Assembly: GCF_003265345.1 (NCBI RefSeq)
Contig: NZ_QFWW01000026.1
Span: 124,001 to 188,000, forward strand
DNA length: 64,000 nt
Reading direction: 5' to 3'
DNA from: Lentzea terrae
Lineage (GTDB): Bacteria > Actinomycetota > Actinomycetes > Mycobacteriales > Pseudonocardiaceae
The notes under the pieces were generated by a model that saw only the letters and a program-made list of their open reading frames with translations, searched no databases and was not told the origin of the DNA. Made by a program: the position numbers and the translations under genes. This document shows, one piece after another, positions 8,304-16,275 of this stretch (its first letter is position 1; every line of letters starts with the position of its first letter).

Positions 8304-8756
8304 TCAGTCCTTCTGCTTGCGGCGCAACAGGGTTCGCTTCGCCAACGAGTCCTCCAGGGCCTGGTAGGCGACGTCCATGGCGCGGTTGTACTCGCCCTGG
8401 GGCCGTGGCGGCACGGACTCGTCGGGCAGCGGGGGCGTGACCATCTGGAGCCAGCGCTCGTTCCAGAGCTGTTCGACGGCCTGCTCCCAGTGCAACGCGG
8501 CACCCATGCGGACGACCCGCTCGCGGTCGCGCACCTCGGAGATCTGCTGCTGGGTCGCCGCGATCCGCTCCGCGAGCTCGGCGCACCGCACCTCGTCCAG
8601 CTTGCGCTGGCGAGCCGCCGCGTCCGTGGCGATGGCGATGATCTCCTTGTAGCGCTCAACCGCTGAGACGTTCTCGACCGCCGGCACCTCGATCACCTCC
8701 TCGCTCTGACGCTGCGACGGGACCGACTCGAACGTGGTCGTCATCATCGGGTTCAT
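8304..8756 (-). CDS. Predicted coiled-coil protein of the FtsK-like operon, function unknown
   Basis: I do not recognise this 150-residue protein. Residues 25-80 form a predicted long amphipathic helix (VERYKEIIAIATDAAARQRK continuing to QQQISEVRDRERV) with heptad-like hydrophobics. A short tryptophan-rich segment follows (WEQAVEQLWNERWLQM), then a proline-rich linker and a basic C-terminal helix. There is no signal peptide or membrane segment. Its ATG overlaps the TGA of the ATPase gene (TGATG) and its stop directly precedes the acetyltransferase start. That context suggests a structural adaptor for the ATPase, which is inference only. Confidence 0.75.
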   Translation of the reverse strand: MNPMMTTTFESVPSQRQSEEVIEVPAVENVSAVERYKEIIAIATDAAARQRKLDEVRCAELAERIAATQQQISEVRDRERVVRMGAALHWEQAVEQLWNERWLQMVTPPLPDESVPPRPQGEYNRAMDVAYQALEDSLAKRTLLRRKQKD

Positions 8757-11572
8757 CACATTTCTCCAGTGTCGAACGGGATGATCACCTGCGGTCGCGA
8801 GTGCTCGAACCGGTCGAAGAACAGGCCGCGGCGCGGTCGCGGCGACCACGCCATCACCTGTTCCGGTCCGAGCGACAGCAGTTCCTTGCCCTGGACGTCG
8901 AACGCCACCCAGGCGCCGATGTCGTCGTAGACACCCGGTGGGAGGCTCGCCTTGAGCCTCGTGACGCCGCGCCACCAGCCCAGCACGTGCGTGCGGTTCT
9001 CCGGGCCGTGCTTGAGCACCGTGCGCAGGCTGTCCAAACCGGACGCACGCGTCGTCGGATCCTTCTGCTCCAGCAACGTGTGCGCCGCGTCGACGCCGTA
9101 GAGCACCAGGTAGTGCGGCGACGGCGGCGTGTCGGACGTGCCCGTGTTGATCGCCTGCAGCCGGGCCGCGGTGCGGTCCAGCAGCTCGCGGATGCCGTCG
9201 ATGCCGATCACCGAGGCATCATGGCCGTCCGCGCTCAAGCGTTTCGCCAGATGCAACGCCTGCGGCATGGCCTCGTCGACCAGGCAGGCGAGGCTGAACG
9301 CTGCCTCCACCGGCTCGTGCTGCCTGCCCAGTGACGCGGCCGCTCCGCCGAGCACGGCGGCCGCGTCCTGGACCACGGAGCCGATCACCGCGATGTTGCG
9401 GCCGGGGGTGCGGGCGAACCGAACCCTGGCCGCGCTGCCCGCGACGTCGATCACCTGTCCCAACAGCACGGTAGGCGAAGCATCGCCCGGCCGCAGTTCG
9501 AGGAAGTCCGGCAGTGCGTCGAGAAAGGGAATTTTGCTTCCGTCGAAGAGGCCTGGGGCCTGGCCGGGTTCGCTGCGCCACAGGTTGTTCTGCAGCGAGT
9601 CCATGGTGCCCTTGGACGTCGAGTCCGGGATGCGGCAGATCTCGTTGCCCGGCTTGACGCCCGACTCGTGGTTGATCACCGCGTGCCAGCGCGGGAGCTC
9701 GACGGCGGCGTCGTTCTGCGGCTCGGCCAGCACGCGGCGGGCCTTGGGCAGCGCGATGCGGACGGTGAACTGCTCGAAGATCGCCGACTTGCCCCAGAAA
9801 CCCTCGATGCCGGAGACGTCCTGCGAGGACAGCACGAGGTGGATGCCCTGCGAACGACCGCGCCGCGCCACGTCCTCCAGCAGCTGGGTCGCGGCTGCGG
9901 TCACCTGGTCGCGCTCGCCGAAGAGGTACTGGAACTCGTCGATCACCGCGACGATCCGCGGCCACCGGCCCTCCGGGTCCTCGGCGCGCAGGTGTTCGAG
10001 CTTCGTGACCTCGTGCTGCTTGGCCGCGTCCGCACGCCGGCGCATCTCGTCGGACAGGAACCGGAGCAACGCCACGCCGAACTCGCGGTCGGTGTTGACG
10101 TTGACGCCGACCAGGCGCGCGTGCGGCAGCCACGACGGGTCCTTGCGGCCCGGCGCGAACTGCGCGAACGACACGCCTTCCTTGAAGTCCAGCAGGTACA
10201 GCTCCAGCTCGTTCGGCGAGTACCGCGCGCACAGCGAACCGAGCATCGCGTACAGGAAGTTCGTCTTGCCGGAACCGGAAGGGCCACCGATCAACGCGTG
10301 CGGCGAGGTGTCGCCGAGATGCACGCAGACCTGCTCACCGTCGTCGAACCCGACGGGCGCGATGACTCCCGCGGCGGAGCTCTCCGTCCAGAGGTGCTCG
10401 GGCAGCAGGTCGTCGAACTTGCCCATGCGCGTCCGGCGTTCCTCGCGCTTCTCCGCGATCGCGGCACAGGCGCGCGGCACGAGCGTCCGCGGAAAACCGT
10501 CGTCCAGCGTCACCGTCACGTGCTTGCCGGTCATCGTGCACGTCGCGGTGCCGTCGCCGCGCAACGACACCGTCTCCACCGGCGAGTTGATCGTGATCGG
10601 GATGTCCACGATGAACAGCTGCACGCCGCACGCCAAACCGTTGCGCGCCACCCGTTGCAGCTGCTGCTGGTGCTCTTCCTTCAACGCCTTGCGGTTGCCG
10701 AACAGCACGGCGATCCGCCACGGCTCGGTGCGCCGGCCCTCGCCGCTGACCGAACGCACGGTCAGGTGGCCGTCGACCAGAACCTTCGTGTGCACCTGGC
10801 GGATGTGCTCGGACAGCTCGTCCAGCAGCTCGTGCAGCCGCGCCGGGTCGTGCACCGTCAGCAAGTTGGCGCGGGTCAACGGGTACAGCCCGGGCAACGA
10901 TCCCGTGAGCTGGCCGATGTCCCACACGTGCACGTGCACCAGACCCGGCTGGAAGTGCGACAGCACCCGCAGCAACAGGTTCTCCACCAGCGTGTCCGCC
11001 TGCTGGCGACTGTCCGAAGTGGACGATATGTGCAGATGTGCCTGGTCCAGCAGCGGAACGGCCACCGGGAACGGCTGGGACTCCGGCGCGGACGTCACCA
11101 CGCCGGTGCCGATCCGCCACAGCTCCGGCACGCCCTCGCTGCCGTCGTGCGTGCCCGGCGTGCCGAGCCACGACTCGTGCGGCCACGACGCCGGCCCGGC
11201 CGCGACCGTGTTCACCAGCGCGGTCAGCTGGTCCGGACCCGTGGCCGTCCACTCGTGGTACGACTGCTGCCAGTCGTGCTTGATCTGCGCGAGCCGCTCA
11301 GCGAACTGGGCCATCGAGAGCGGAGCCTGCCGCGGGTTCTTCTCCCGCTTCTCGTCGACCACCAGGAACGGGGTCACGTTGGCGAGCGCGGCGTCCTGCA
11401 GCGCCTTGTCGACGCCCATACCGCGCACGGTGAACTCGAACATGTCCTTCGCGTGCTCGGTGGCGAGCGCCCGGTGCTCGCGCGCCACAGAGCCCAGCGC
11501 GGCCGAAACAGCGCGCTGGAACTCCGCGAAGGACTCCTCGATCCTGCGTCGCCGGTCGTCGCGCCTGCTCAT
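8756..11572 (-). CDS. Soluble FtsK/SpoIIIE (EccC-like) multi-domain ATPase
   Basis: The 938-residue protein has a complete FtsK/SpoIIIE motor in its middle: Walker A GGPSGSGKTN near residue 435, Walker B IVAVIDEF near 540, and a downstream RRGRSQGIHLVLSSQD. Residues 180-260 resemble a degenerate first ATPase (LLLRVLSHFQPGLVHVHVWD). Residues 710-830 look like a degenerate third domain, with a P-loop lacking GKT (VIGSVVQDAA) and a hydrophobic-acidic strand (HYLVLYGVD). Three stacked motors recall EccC of type VII secretion, but no transmembrane segment or EccC N-terminus is present. The first 170 residues are helical and charged. Its ATG overlaps the stop of the small upstream gene (TGATG). A soluble pump or nucleoprotein remodeller is plausible; DNA translocation is an alternative. 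Confidence 0.85.
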   Translation of the reverse strand: MSRRDDRRRRIEESFAEFQRAVSAALGSVAREHRALATEHAKDMFEFTVRGMGVDKALQDAALANVTPFLVVDEKREKNPRQAPLSMAQFAERLAQIKHDWQQSYHEWTATGPDQLTALVNTVAAGPASWPHESWLGTPGTHDGSEGVPELWRIGTGVVTSAPESQPFPVAVPLLDQAHLHISSTSDSRQQADTLVENLLLRVLSHFQPGLVHVHVWDIGQLTGSLPGLYPLTRANLLTVHDPARLHELLDELSEHIRQVHTKVLVDGHLTVRSVSGEGRRTEPWRIAVLFGNRKALKEEHQQQLQRVARNGLACGVQLFIVDIPITINSPVETVSLRGDGTATCTMTGKHVTVTLDDGFPRTLVPRACAAIAEKREERRTRMGKFDDLLPEHLWTESSAAGVIAPVGFDDGEQVCVHLGDTSPHALIGGPSGSGKTNFLYAMLGSLCARYSPNELELYLLDFKEGVSFAQFAPGRKDPSWLPHARLVGVNVNTDREFGVALLRFLSDEMRRRADAAKQHEVTKLEHLRAEDPEGRWPRIVAVIDEFQYLFGERDQVTAAATQLLEDVARRGRSQGIHLVLSSQDVSGIEGFWGKSAIFEQFTVRIALPKARRVLAEPQNDAAVELPRWHAVINHESGVKPGNEICRIPDSTSKGTMDSLQNNLWRSEPGQAPGLFDGSKIPFLDALPDFLELRPGDASPTVLLGQVIDVAGSAARVRFARTPGRNIAVIGSVVQDAAAVLGGAAASLGRQHEPVEAAFSLACLVDEAMPQALHLAKRLSADGHDASVIGIDGIRELLDRTAARLQAINTGTSDTPPSPHYLVLYGVDAAHTLLEQKDPTTRASGLDSLRTVLKHGPENRTHVLGWWRGVTRLKASLPPGVYDDIGAWVAFDVQGKELLSLGPEQVMAWSPRPRRGLFFDRFEHSRPQVIIPFDTGEM

Positions 11573-11823
11573 CACAGCTCCACGGTGAGTCGTTGGATGC
11601 GCTCTAGGGTTCCCACCATCAGTTCCAGCTGATCGGGGAATCTTTCCTTGGCACGCACGAACTCCGGTGGAAGCAGCGACTCGTGGTGGTTCTCGCTCGA
11701 CTCGGCGAGGATCGCGACCGCCTCGTCGAGGCCCTCCTGGGCGGACCGCACACTCCGGTACGACTCGCGCAGGATCTCGCTCGCCTGCTCGAGCGCGGCG
11801 CGAACCTCGGCGATGGATGCCAT
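11572..11823 (-). CDS. Small helical protein B, paralogue of the preceding gene product (WXG100-like size)
   Basis: An 83-residue all-helical protein beginning MASIAEVRAALEQA. Its start closely matches the product of the gene just upstream in the operon (MASIEEVRAAIAQA), so the two are paralogues. It carries a short PPEF linker between two predicted helices, giving a hairpin like WXG100 proteins, but has no tryptophan and no WXG. The ATG at 11823 overlaps the preceding stop (TGATG). A TTG one codon upstream is in frame but less likely. It is a probable substrate or cofactor of the adjoining EccC-like ATPase, by analogy with ESX pairs (inference). Confidence 0.75.
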   Translation of the reverse strand: MASIAEVRAALEQASEILRESYRSVRSAQEGLDEAVAILAESSENHHESLLPPEFVRAKERFPDQLELMVGTLERIQRLTVEL

Positions 11824-12083
11824 CAAAGCCTGCTGTTGATGCCCTCGGCCCCGGAAATGCCCGCGCCGAGGTAGTTCTGCAGCTCGCTCACGCCGGACAC
11901 GACCTGGGCGAACTGAGCGTTCGTCGTTTCGACGTCCGCCTGCACAGAGCCCTGCGTGACCGATGTCAGCAACTGCTGCGCGTCCTCGGCGAGCTCAGCC
12001 GCCTGTTGGAGGGCCGACTGGCTTTGGCTCGCCTTGTCGATCGCCTGGGCAATTGCGGCACGGACCTCTTCGATGCTGGCCAT
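11823..12083 (-). CDS. Small helical protein A, first gene of the FtsK-like operon
   Basis: The 86-residue product has two predicted helices separated near residue 45 (TQGSVQADVETT) and a flexible glycine-rich C-terminus ending GAGISGAEGINSRL. It is rich in Ala and Gln and has no cysteine or tryptophan. Its size and hairpin layout match WXG100-type type VII substrates, although the WXG motif is missing. GGGAG lies about 7 nt upstream of ATG 12083, making this the operon's lead gene. A roughly 240-nt intergenic region upstream must hold the promoter. Cytoplasmic oligomer-forming or DNA-associated alternatives are equally open. Confidence 0.75.
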   Translation of the reverse strand: MASIEEVRAAIAQAIDKASQSQSALQQAAELAEDAQQLLTSVTQGSVQADVETTNAQFAQVVSGVSELQNYLGAGISGAEGINSRL

Positions 12084-12323
12084 GTCGGCTCCCGAACCCT
12101 CCCGGAACAGGGCGGTCGTACAACCACCCTCAGTAGAGATTGTGGCGTGATTTTCACAGTTGAGACCGAAGATCGGCTAACTGGGTGGATGCCTCAATCC
12201 ACTCGAACGGGCCTTGATTTAATGATCAGTTAGGCGCGGCCCTGGCCCCTTGACTACCCGTGTAGTGACACTCACAAAGCTGCTAACACCCCGTTGTGCA
12301 GACCTACCGGCCGGGCGGGTGAA

Positions 12324-12749
12324 TCAAGACGACCTCACGGGTGAGTTGTCACGGGGAGTACCTGCACCAAACGGGTCATCTCCTGCCCACGCCTCGACCA
12401 GGACGCGTTCCGCCCCCGGGACGAGTCCGCTGATCAGTTCGGGGTCGTCGAGCACCGTCCACGCCGTCGGCGGCTCGCACGCCACCCGCGGCGTCGGGAA
12501 GCCGTCACCCAGCCCGCGCACGAAGGTGCGAACGGCCCGCGCCAGCGCCGCGGAGACGCTGTGCGTGGCCTTCTCCGCACTCGGCTCCGTGATGACGACG
12601 GCCCAGCAGCCCGGCTCCTCGTCCGAGCAGTCACGGGCGTCCACGACCTGCGCCCCGGTACGGCTGATGAGCGCGTCGCACGCGGCCCGCGCCTGTTGCT
12701 CGTCCGCTGCCTCGACCACGACGGTGATCAGCAGCACGAGGTCGTCCAC
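12324..12749 (-). CDS. Hypothetical protein, conserved-looking, function unknown
   Basis: The 141-residue product starts with a hydrophobic beta strand (LVLLITVVVEA) and an alternating helix/strand pattern consistent with a small alpha/beta ferredoxin-like fold. No catalytic motif is recognised. It contains two cysteines in a short acidic loop (RDCSDEEPGCW), possibly a disulfide or metal-binding turn, and a disordered C-terminus. It follows the hydrolase-like gene by 13 nt and probably shares its transcript. GTG 12749 is used; an in-frame TTG six bases earlier is possible, and neither has a good ribosome site. Confidence 0.6.
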   Translation of the reverse strand: MDDLVLLITVVVEAADEQQARAACDALISRTGAQVVDARDCSDEEPGCWAVVITEPSAEKATHSVSAALARAVRTFVRGLGDGFPTPRVACEPPTAWTVLDDPELISGLVPGAERVLVEAWAGDDPFGAGTPRDNSPVRSS

Positions 12750-12762
12750 ACCCAAAATGGTG

Positions 12763-13239
12763 TCAGACGACCCTGCGGACGAACTCCAGCACCCGCGTGA
12801 CGGCCTCCGCGTCGGTCAGCAACCCCTCGACGACGTGCTCCTCGAACGCCGAACCGCGAATCCGGTCCGTGCCCGCCCGCGTGTCCGAAATCGGCACGAT
12901 CTCGTCGTCCGACCCGTGCAGCCACAACGTCGGCAGCTCACCGAGCGGCCGCCCGAAGTTGACCTCGTCCATCAGGTCGGCCAGCTCGTCGGACGCGCCG
13001 TCCCAGATCCCGAGCACCGGCGACACCAGAACCAGCGCGGCGATCCCTTCGTGCGTCTGCGCGTACCGGACCGCGGCGGGCGCGCCGGTGAAGTGTCCAA
13101 TGAGGACAACCGGCAGCTCGGCGTCCTCGGCCGCCGACTCGATGTCCTCGGTCACCAGGGCCAGAACACCGGCGGCGCGCAACGAAGAGGCGATGCGCTC
13201 GCCGTGCGGCAACACGGCGAGCCATCCGGGTGCGTGCAT
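12763..13239 (-). CDS. Short alpha/beta-hydrolase-fold protein lacking the nucleophilic serine
   Basis: The protein (158 residues) carries the hydrolase core strand and nucleophile-elbow region as VVLIGHFTGAPAAVRYA, where family members have GHSxG. Phe (TTC at 13090-13092) replaces the catalytic Ser. The later acid and histidine positions appear intact (LHGSDDEIVP and FEEHVVEG). It is shorter than typical members (200-280 residues), mainly through a reduced N-terminus, although an oxyanion-type PHG remains near residue 12. It could be a non-catalytic binding protein. Alternatively, a single T/C difference (TTC versus TCC) could be an error. The start directly abuts the lipoprotein stop, so the genes are coupled. 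Confidence 0.75.
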   Translation of the reverse strand: MHAPGWLAVLPHGERIASSLRAAGVLALVTEDIESAAEDAELPVVLIGHFTGAPAAVRYAQTHEGIAALVLVSPVLGIWDGASDELADLMDEVNFGRPLGELPTLWLHGSDDEIVPISDTRAGTDRIRGSAFEEHVVEGLLTDAEAVTRVLEFVRRVV

Positions 13240-13818
13240 CTACGAAGCGTAGAACGCGCTGATCTCGATCCGGCCACCAGAACACACAGGTCCGAGCGTC
13301 CACGGCACGGTCAGCGGCACCGTCTCGTCCGGAGGGATGGCCGTGGCCTTCGACGGCTCCGGCTGGCACGGCCCCTCGACGGGCTCGCCGCCCGCCGGCA
13401 CCACGCCCCAGTGCAGGTTCGCGGAAGCCTTACCGCCAGGCGCCAACGTCAGCGCGGCGGGACCGGGATCGGCCTTGCGCTCCAACTTGGTCGGCACCAC
13501 ACCGGCCGCGCTCTCCAACTGGAAACCGCTGTAGCCGTTCAACGAACACGGCGCGGTGCTGGAGTTCGTGACGACGAACTTGCCGTACCGGTTGCCCGCG
13601 CCGGCGTCGGTCGGGTCGACCTGGCCCTTCAACACGGACGAGTCACAGCGCTTCACAGCCGGAGCGGCGGCGCCCGAGTTGGCGGCCTCCGCGGGTGAAG
13701 CGGAGGACGACGGAGTCGACGTCGGCAGCGCGGCGGACCCGGTGTCCGCGTTTCTGTCCCCGCAGGCCGTCACGGAAGCGAGCACCAGCAGGCCGCAAGC
13801 GATCAACCGTCGAGTCAT
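13240..13818 (-). CDS. DUF4232-type secreted lipoprotein
   Basis: A 192-residue lipoprotein. It starts MTRRLIACGLLVLASVTACG, a signal peptide with a lipobox whose cysteine is residue 19. A serine/threonine/alanine-rich linker (residues 25-60) follows, then a beta-rich C-terminal domain with paired cysteines (CDSSVLKG, APCSLNGYSGFQL, GPCQPEP, LGPVC) typical of DUF4232. ATG 13818 has GGAGGTG 5-6 nt upstream; an upstream in-frame start would lengthen and damage the signal peptide. It acts outside the membrane, anchored by lipid. The function of DUF4232 is unknown. It leads a three-gene unit with the hydrolase-like and hypothetical genes. Confidence 0.85.
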   Translation of the reverse strand: MTRRLIACGLLVLASVTACGDRNADTGSAALPTSTPSSSASPAEAANSGAAAPAVKRCDSSVLKGQVDPTDAGAGNRYGKFVVTNSSTAPCSLNGYSGFQLESAAGVVPTKLERKADPGPAALTLAPGGKASANLHWGVVPAGGEPVEGPCQPEPSKATAIPPDETVPLTVPWTLGPVCSGGRIEISAFYAS

Positions 13819-13883
13819 GGGTGCACCTCCTACCAGTGAGGATGTGCCCATTCACGAACTGGCCAACACAACGTGCCGGAGAT

Positions 13884-14945
13884 TCACCGGATCTGGTGGA
13901 CGTCCCACCCGTTGGGCAGCTCGGACATGCCCTGCACCGCCGCCGTCCACAGGTACGTCCAGGCGATCCGGCCGTCCGGCAGCACGACCCGCACGCGGCG
14001 GTAGTCCTCGCCCTCGTACTCGTCCAGCAGCGGCAACGCCTCTTCCGGCGACTTCAACCGCAGCACGAAACCGGGCACGCCCAGCCCTGCGCCGGGACGC
14101 AGCGCGGGGTAGCCCTGGCCCGTGTCGAACAGGGTGCCGGGCAGGTGGGTCTCCTCCGACTCCACGACGTGCGGCTCCATCAGGTGCCAAGCGCTTGCGC
14201 CCGGCTGGAGCGTGCCGTAGACGAACAGCAGCTCCGGCCAGTCGTCGGCGGACGGCTCGCCCTGCACCTCGGTCACGTCCAGTCCGTCGGTCAACGCAGG
14301 CCTCCCGCCGAGCACGAGGGCGCGTCGCTGCGAGACGTCCTCGCAACGGACCATACGGCCGTTGACGAGGATGGGCATCCGCTTCTTGGAGCCGGCCGTG
14401 TAGGCCAGCACGCTGTCGATGACACCGCCGTTGTAGAGCACCACACGGCCCGTGTGCAGGCGTACGAGGCGATAGCGCAGTCCGCGGCCCTCGCAGCGGT
14501 CTAGGACGCGCAGTTGCTCGGGCGTGGCGAACCAGACCGAGTGCTCTTCGACGTGGCCGGGCTCGGCCGCGAGGGTCGCCGGGCGCTGGCCGTCACGGGT
14601 GCGCGTGCCCGCGGCCCAGACAGCGGAAAGGCCCTCGCAACGTGCGCGCAGCACGACCGCGGGGCCTTCGAGACCGAGCTCCTCGCGGAGCCAGGTGACC
14701 TTGCTGGGGTTGGCGTTCGAGCCGTAGCCGAGCACCGGCATGCGGGCGGCCAACGGGGGTTCACCGTGGTTTGCGAGCCATTGGTCTAGGTCGATGTTCT
14801 CCGGCTCAACCCGCCATCCCGACTCCATGGTGAGGTCCGGTCGTACTGGCCAGCCGGTTTCATCGACGTGGACAAAACAGTGGTCTGGACGAGTACCCGG
14901 ATAGGGCTCAGCCGGATGGCTTTCGTCGGTGAACGGTTGGGCCAT
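13884..14945 (-). CDS. Tandem gamma-glutamylcyclotransferase-fold protein
   Basis: The 353-residue protein contains two GGCT/AIG2-like domains. The first, around residues 70-200, has the substrate loop VLGYGSNANPSKV. The second, from about residue 240, has the classical LFVYGTLQPGASAW plus the downstream acidic LLDEYEGEDYRRV, which carries the likely catalytic glutamate region. Family members act on gamma-glutamyl amino acids or gamma-glutamylamines. The second domain looks catalytic, while the first has a modified loop and may be a binding domain. It is monocistronic, flanked by an HxlR gene and the lipoprotein unit. Which substrate is used cannot be told from sequence. Confidence 0.8.
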   Translation of the reverse strand: MAQPFTDESHPAEPYPGTRPDHCFVHVDETGWPVRPDLTMESGWRVEPENIDLDQWLANHGEPPLAARMPVLGYGSNANPSKVTWLREELGLEGPAVVLRARCEGLSAVWAAGTRTRDGQRPATLAAEPGHVEEHSVWFATPEQLRVLDRCEGRGLRYRLVRLHTGRVVLYNGGVIDSVLAYTAGSKKRMPILVNGRMVRCEDVSQRRALVLGGRPALTDGLDVTEVQGEPSADDWPELLFVYGTLQPGASAWHLMEPHVVESEETHLPGTLFDTGQGYPALRPGAGLGVPGFVLRLKSPEEALPLLDEYEGEDYRRVRVVLPDGRIAWTYLWTAAVQGMSELPNGWDVHQIR

Positions 14946-15096
14946 TGGTCCATTGTGCCAGCGCGAGGGGCCAGATCGCGCCCCCTAATCGTGACCCATC
15001 CGATCTATGACTGCTACTTCTCGGGTCTTAGTGAGATCTTTCACTGCGCATTCGAGTGAGTAACCCGATGTCTATCTGTCGACACTCCGGCGTGCC

Positions 15097-15441
15097 TCAG
15101 GCGTCGTCGTAGCGGCGCTGCGCCTGGGCGACCTCCGGGTGGTTCGCCTCGATCCAATGAGCGAGCGCCACGAGGTGGTTCGCCGCGCCCTTGCCGAGGG
15201 GAGTCAGCGTGTACTCGACGTGCGGCGGGATGACCGGCTTGACCTCGCGGTGCACGAAGCCGTCGCGCTCGAGCGTCCGCAGCGTCTGGGTGAGCATCTT
15301 CTCGCTCGCGAGTTCCAGCTCCCGCCGCAGCTCGCTGAACCGCCACGCCTCGCCGTTCGAGAGGGCCTGGAGCACCAGGACGCCCCACCGGCTTGTGACG
15401 TGCTCCATGATCGCCCGCTCCGGACACACCGTGACCTGCAT
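15097..15441 (-). CDS. HxlR-family winged-helix regulator
   Basis: A 114-residue single-domain regulator. It has the HxlR hallmark cysteine near the N-terminus (VCPERAIMEHVTSRWGVLVL) and a winged helix (FSELRRELELASEKMLTQTLRTLERDG). HxlR proteins commonly sense electrophiles or quinones through that cysteine. The start ATG 15441 has GGAGGTG 6 nt upstream, so longer upstream reading is rejected. It is divergent from a QorB-like quinone reductase gene, and a dyad operator lies between them (15456-15482). The expected scheme is repression of both genes, relieved by thiol modification; this is inference from family and layout. Confidence 0.9.
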   Translation of the reverse strand: MQVTVCPERAIMEHVTSRWGVLVLQALSNGEAWRFSELRRELELASEKMLTQTLRTLERDGFVHREVKPVIPPHVEYTLTPLGKGAANHLVALAHWIEANHPEVAQAQRRYDDA

Positions 15442-15455
15442 GCTCACCTCCGAGT

Positions 15456-15482
15456 AAGTACCCAACTTCAAAGTGGGTACTT
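15456..15482. promoter_or_regulatory. HxlR-type operator between the regulator and the reductase gene
   Basis: A strong dyad, AAGTACCCA - 9 nt - TGGGTACTT, with an inner ACTT/AAAG pair, lies 14 nt upstream of the HxlR start and 34 nt upstream of the reductase start. HxlR operators usually carry GTAC half-sites with this kind of spacing. It is the obvious site for dual repression. Confidence 0.7.
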
Positions 15483-15516
15483 TCCACAGGTTAGCGCTAA
15501 CCATAACTTCGTGGCT

Positions 15517-16275
15517 ATGACGATCCTCATCACCGGTGCAACCGGCCAGCTCGGCAACGCAGTCGTCCGTTACGTCCTCGACCGCACGGACGAGCAGGTC
15601 ATCGTGTCCGTCCGCGACCCGCAGAAGTTCGACGTGGCGGGCGTCGAGGTCCGCCAGGGCGACTTCGACCAGCCGGAGACCCTCGACTTCCGTGGCGCCG
15701 ACAAGCTGCTCATCGTGTCGTCGGGCGCGCACGACTCGGACGTCCGGATCCAGCAGCACGCCAACGCCATCGCCAAGGCGAAGGAGCACGGCGTGGGCCA
15801 CATCTTCTACACGAGCATCGTCGACGCGGACACCTCGCCGGCAGCCGTCGCGGTCGTGCACAAGGCCGCCGAAGAGGCCGTCCGCGCCACTGGCATCACG
15901 TTCACGTTCCTGCGCAACAGCATGTACCACGAGAACTACCTGGATGCGCTGGCCGGCGACGTGGTCGCGGTCTCCACCAAGGACGGCCGCGTCGCGAGCG
16001 CCGCCCGTGACGACTTCGCCCTCGCCGCGGCCGTCGCGCTGACCACCGAGGGCCACGAGAACCAGACCTACGAGCTCACCGGCTCGACGTCCTGGTCGTT
16101 CCCGGAGGTCGCCGGCGACCGGTACCAGGACGTCAGCGACGAGGACCTGATCGCGGCCGGCCTGCCGCCGTTCGTCGTCGGCTTCTTCAAGGAGATCCGC
16201 GACGGTGTGTACGCCGAGGTTCGCCCGGACCTGGAGAAGCTGATCGGCCGCCCCACCCGCCCGATCACCGTCTAG
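15517..16275 (+). CDS. NmrA-like NAD(P)H-dependent reductase (QorB / quinone oxidoreductase type)
   Basis: The 252-residue protein opens with a Rossmann glycine motif, ILITGATGQLGNAVV, as in atypical short-chain NmrA/QorB proteins. It lacks the catalytic YxxxK of classical SDRs. FYTSIVDAD and FTFLRNSMYHENYLDAL are typical of QorB relatives, which reduce quinones with NADPH. The divergent HxlR regulator and shared operator support a quinone- or electrophile-detoxifying role. The stop codon overlaps the convergent LysR stop (TAG/CTA at 16272-16275). Confidence 0.85.
   Translation: MTILITGATGQLGNAVVRYVLDRTDEQVIVSVRDPQKFDVAGVEVRQGDFDQPETLDFRGADKLLIVSSGAHDSDVRIQQHANAIAKAKEHGVGHIFYTSIVDADTSPAAVAVVHKAAEEAVRATGITFTFLRNSMYHENYLDALAGDVVAVSTKDGRVASAARDDFALAAAVALTTEGHENQTYELTGSTSWSFPEVAGDRYQDVSDEDLIAAGLPPFVVGFFKEIRDGVYAEVRPDLEKLIGRPTRPITV

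Noticed and set aside
13884-14945. Possibility that the tandem GGCT protein is two adjacent genes
   Set aside because: The frame is continuous with no internal ribosome site at the domain boundary, so a single product is the simpler reading.
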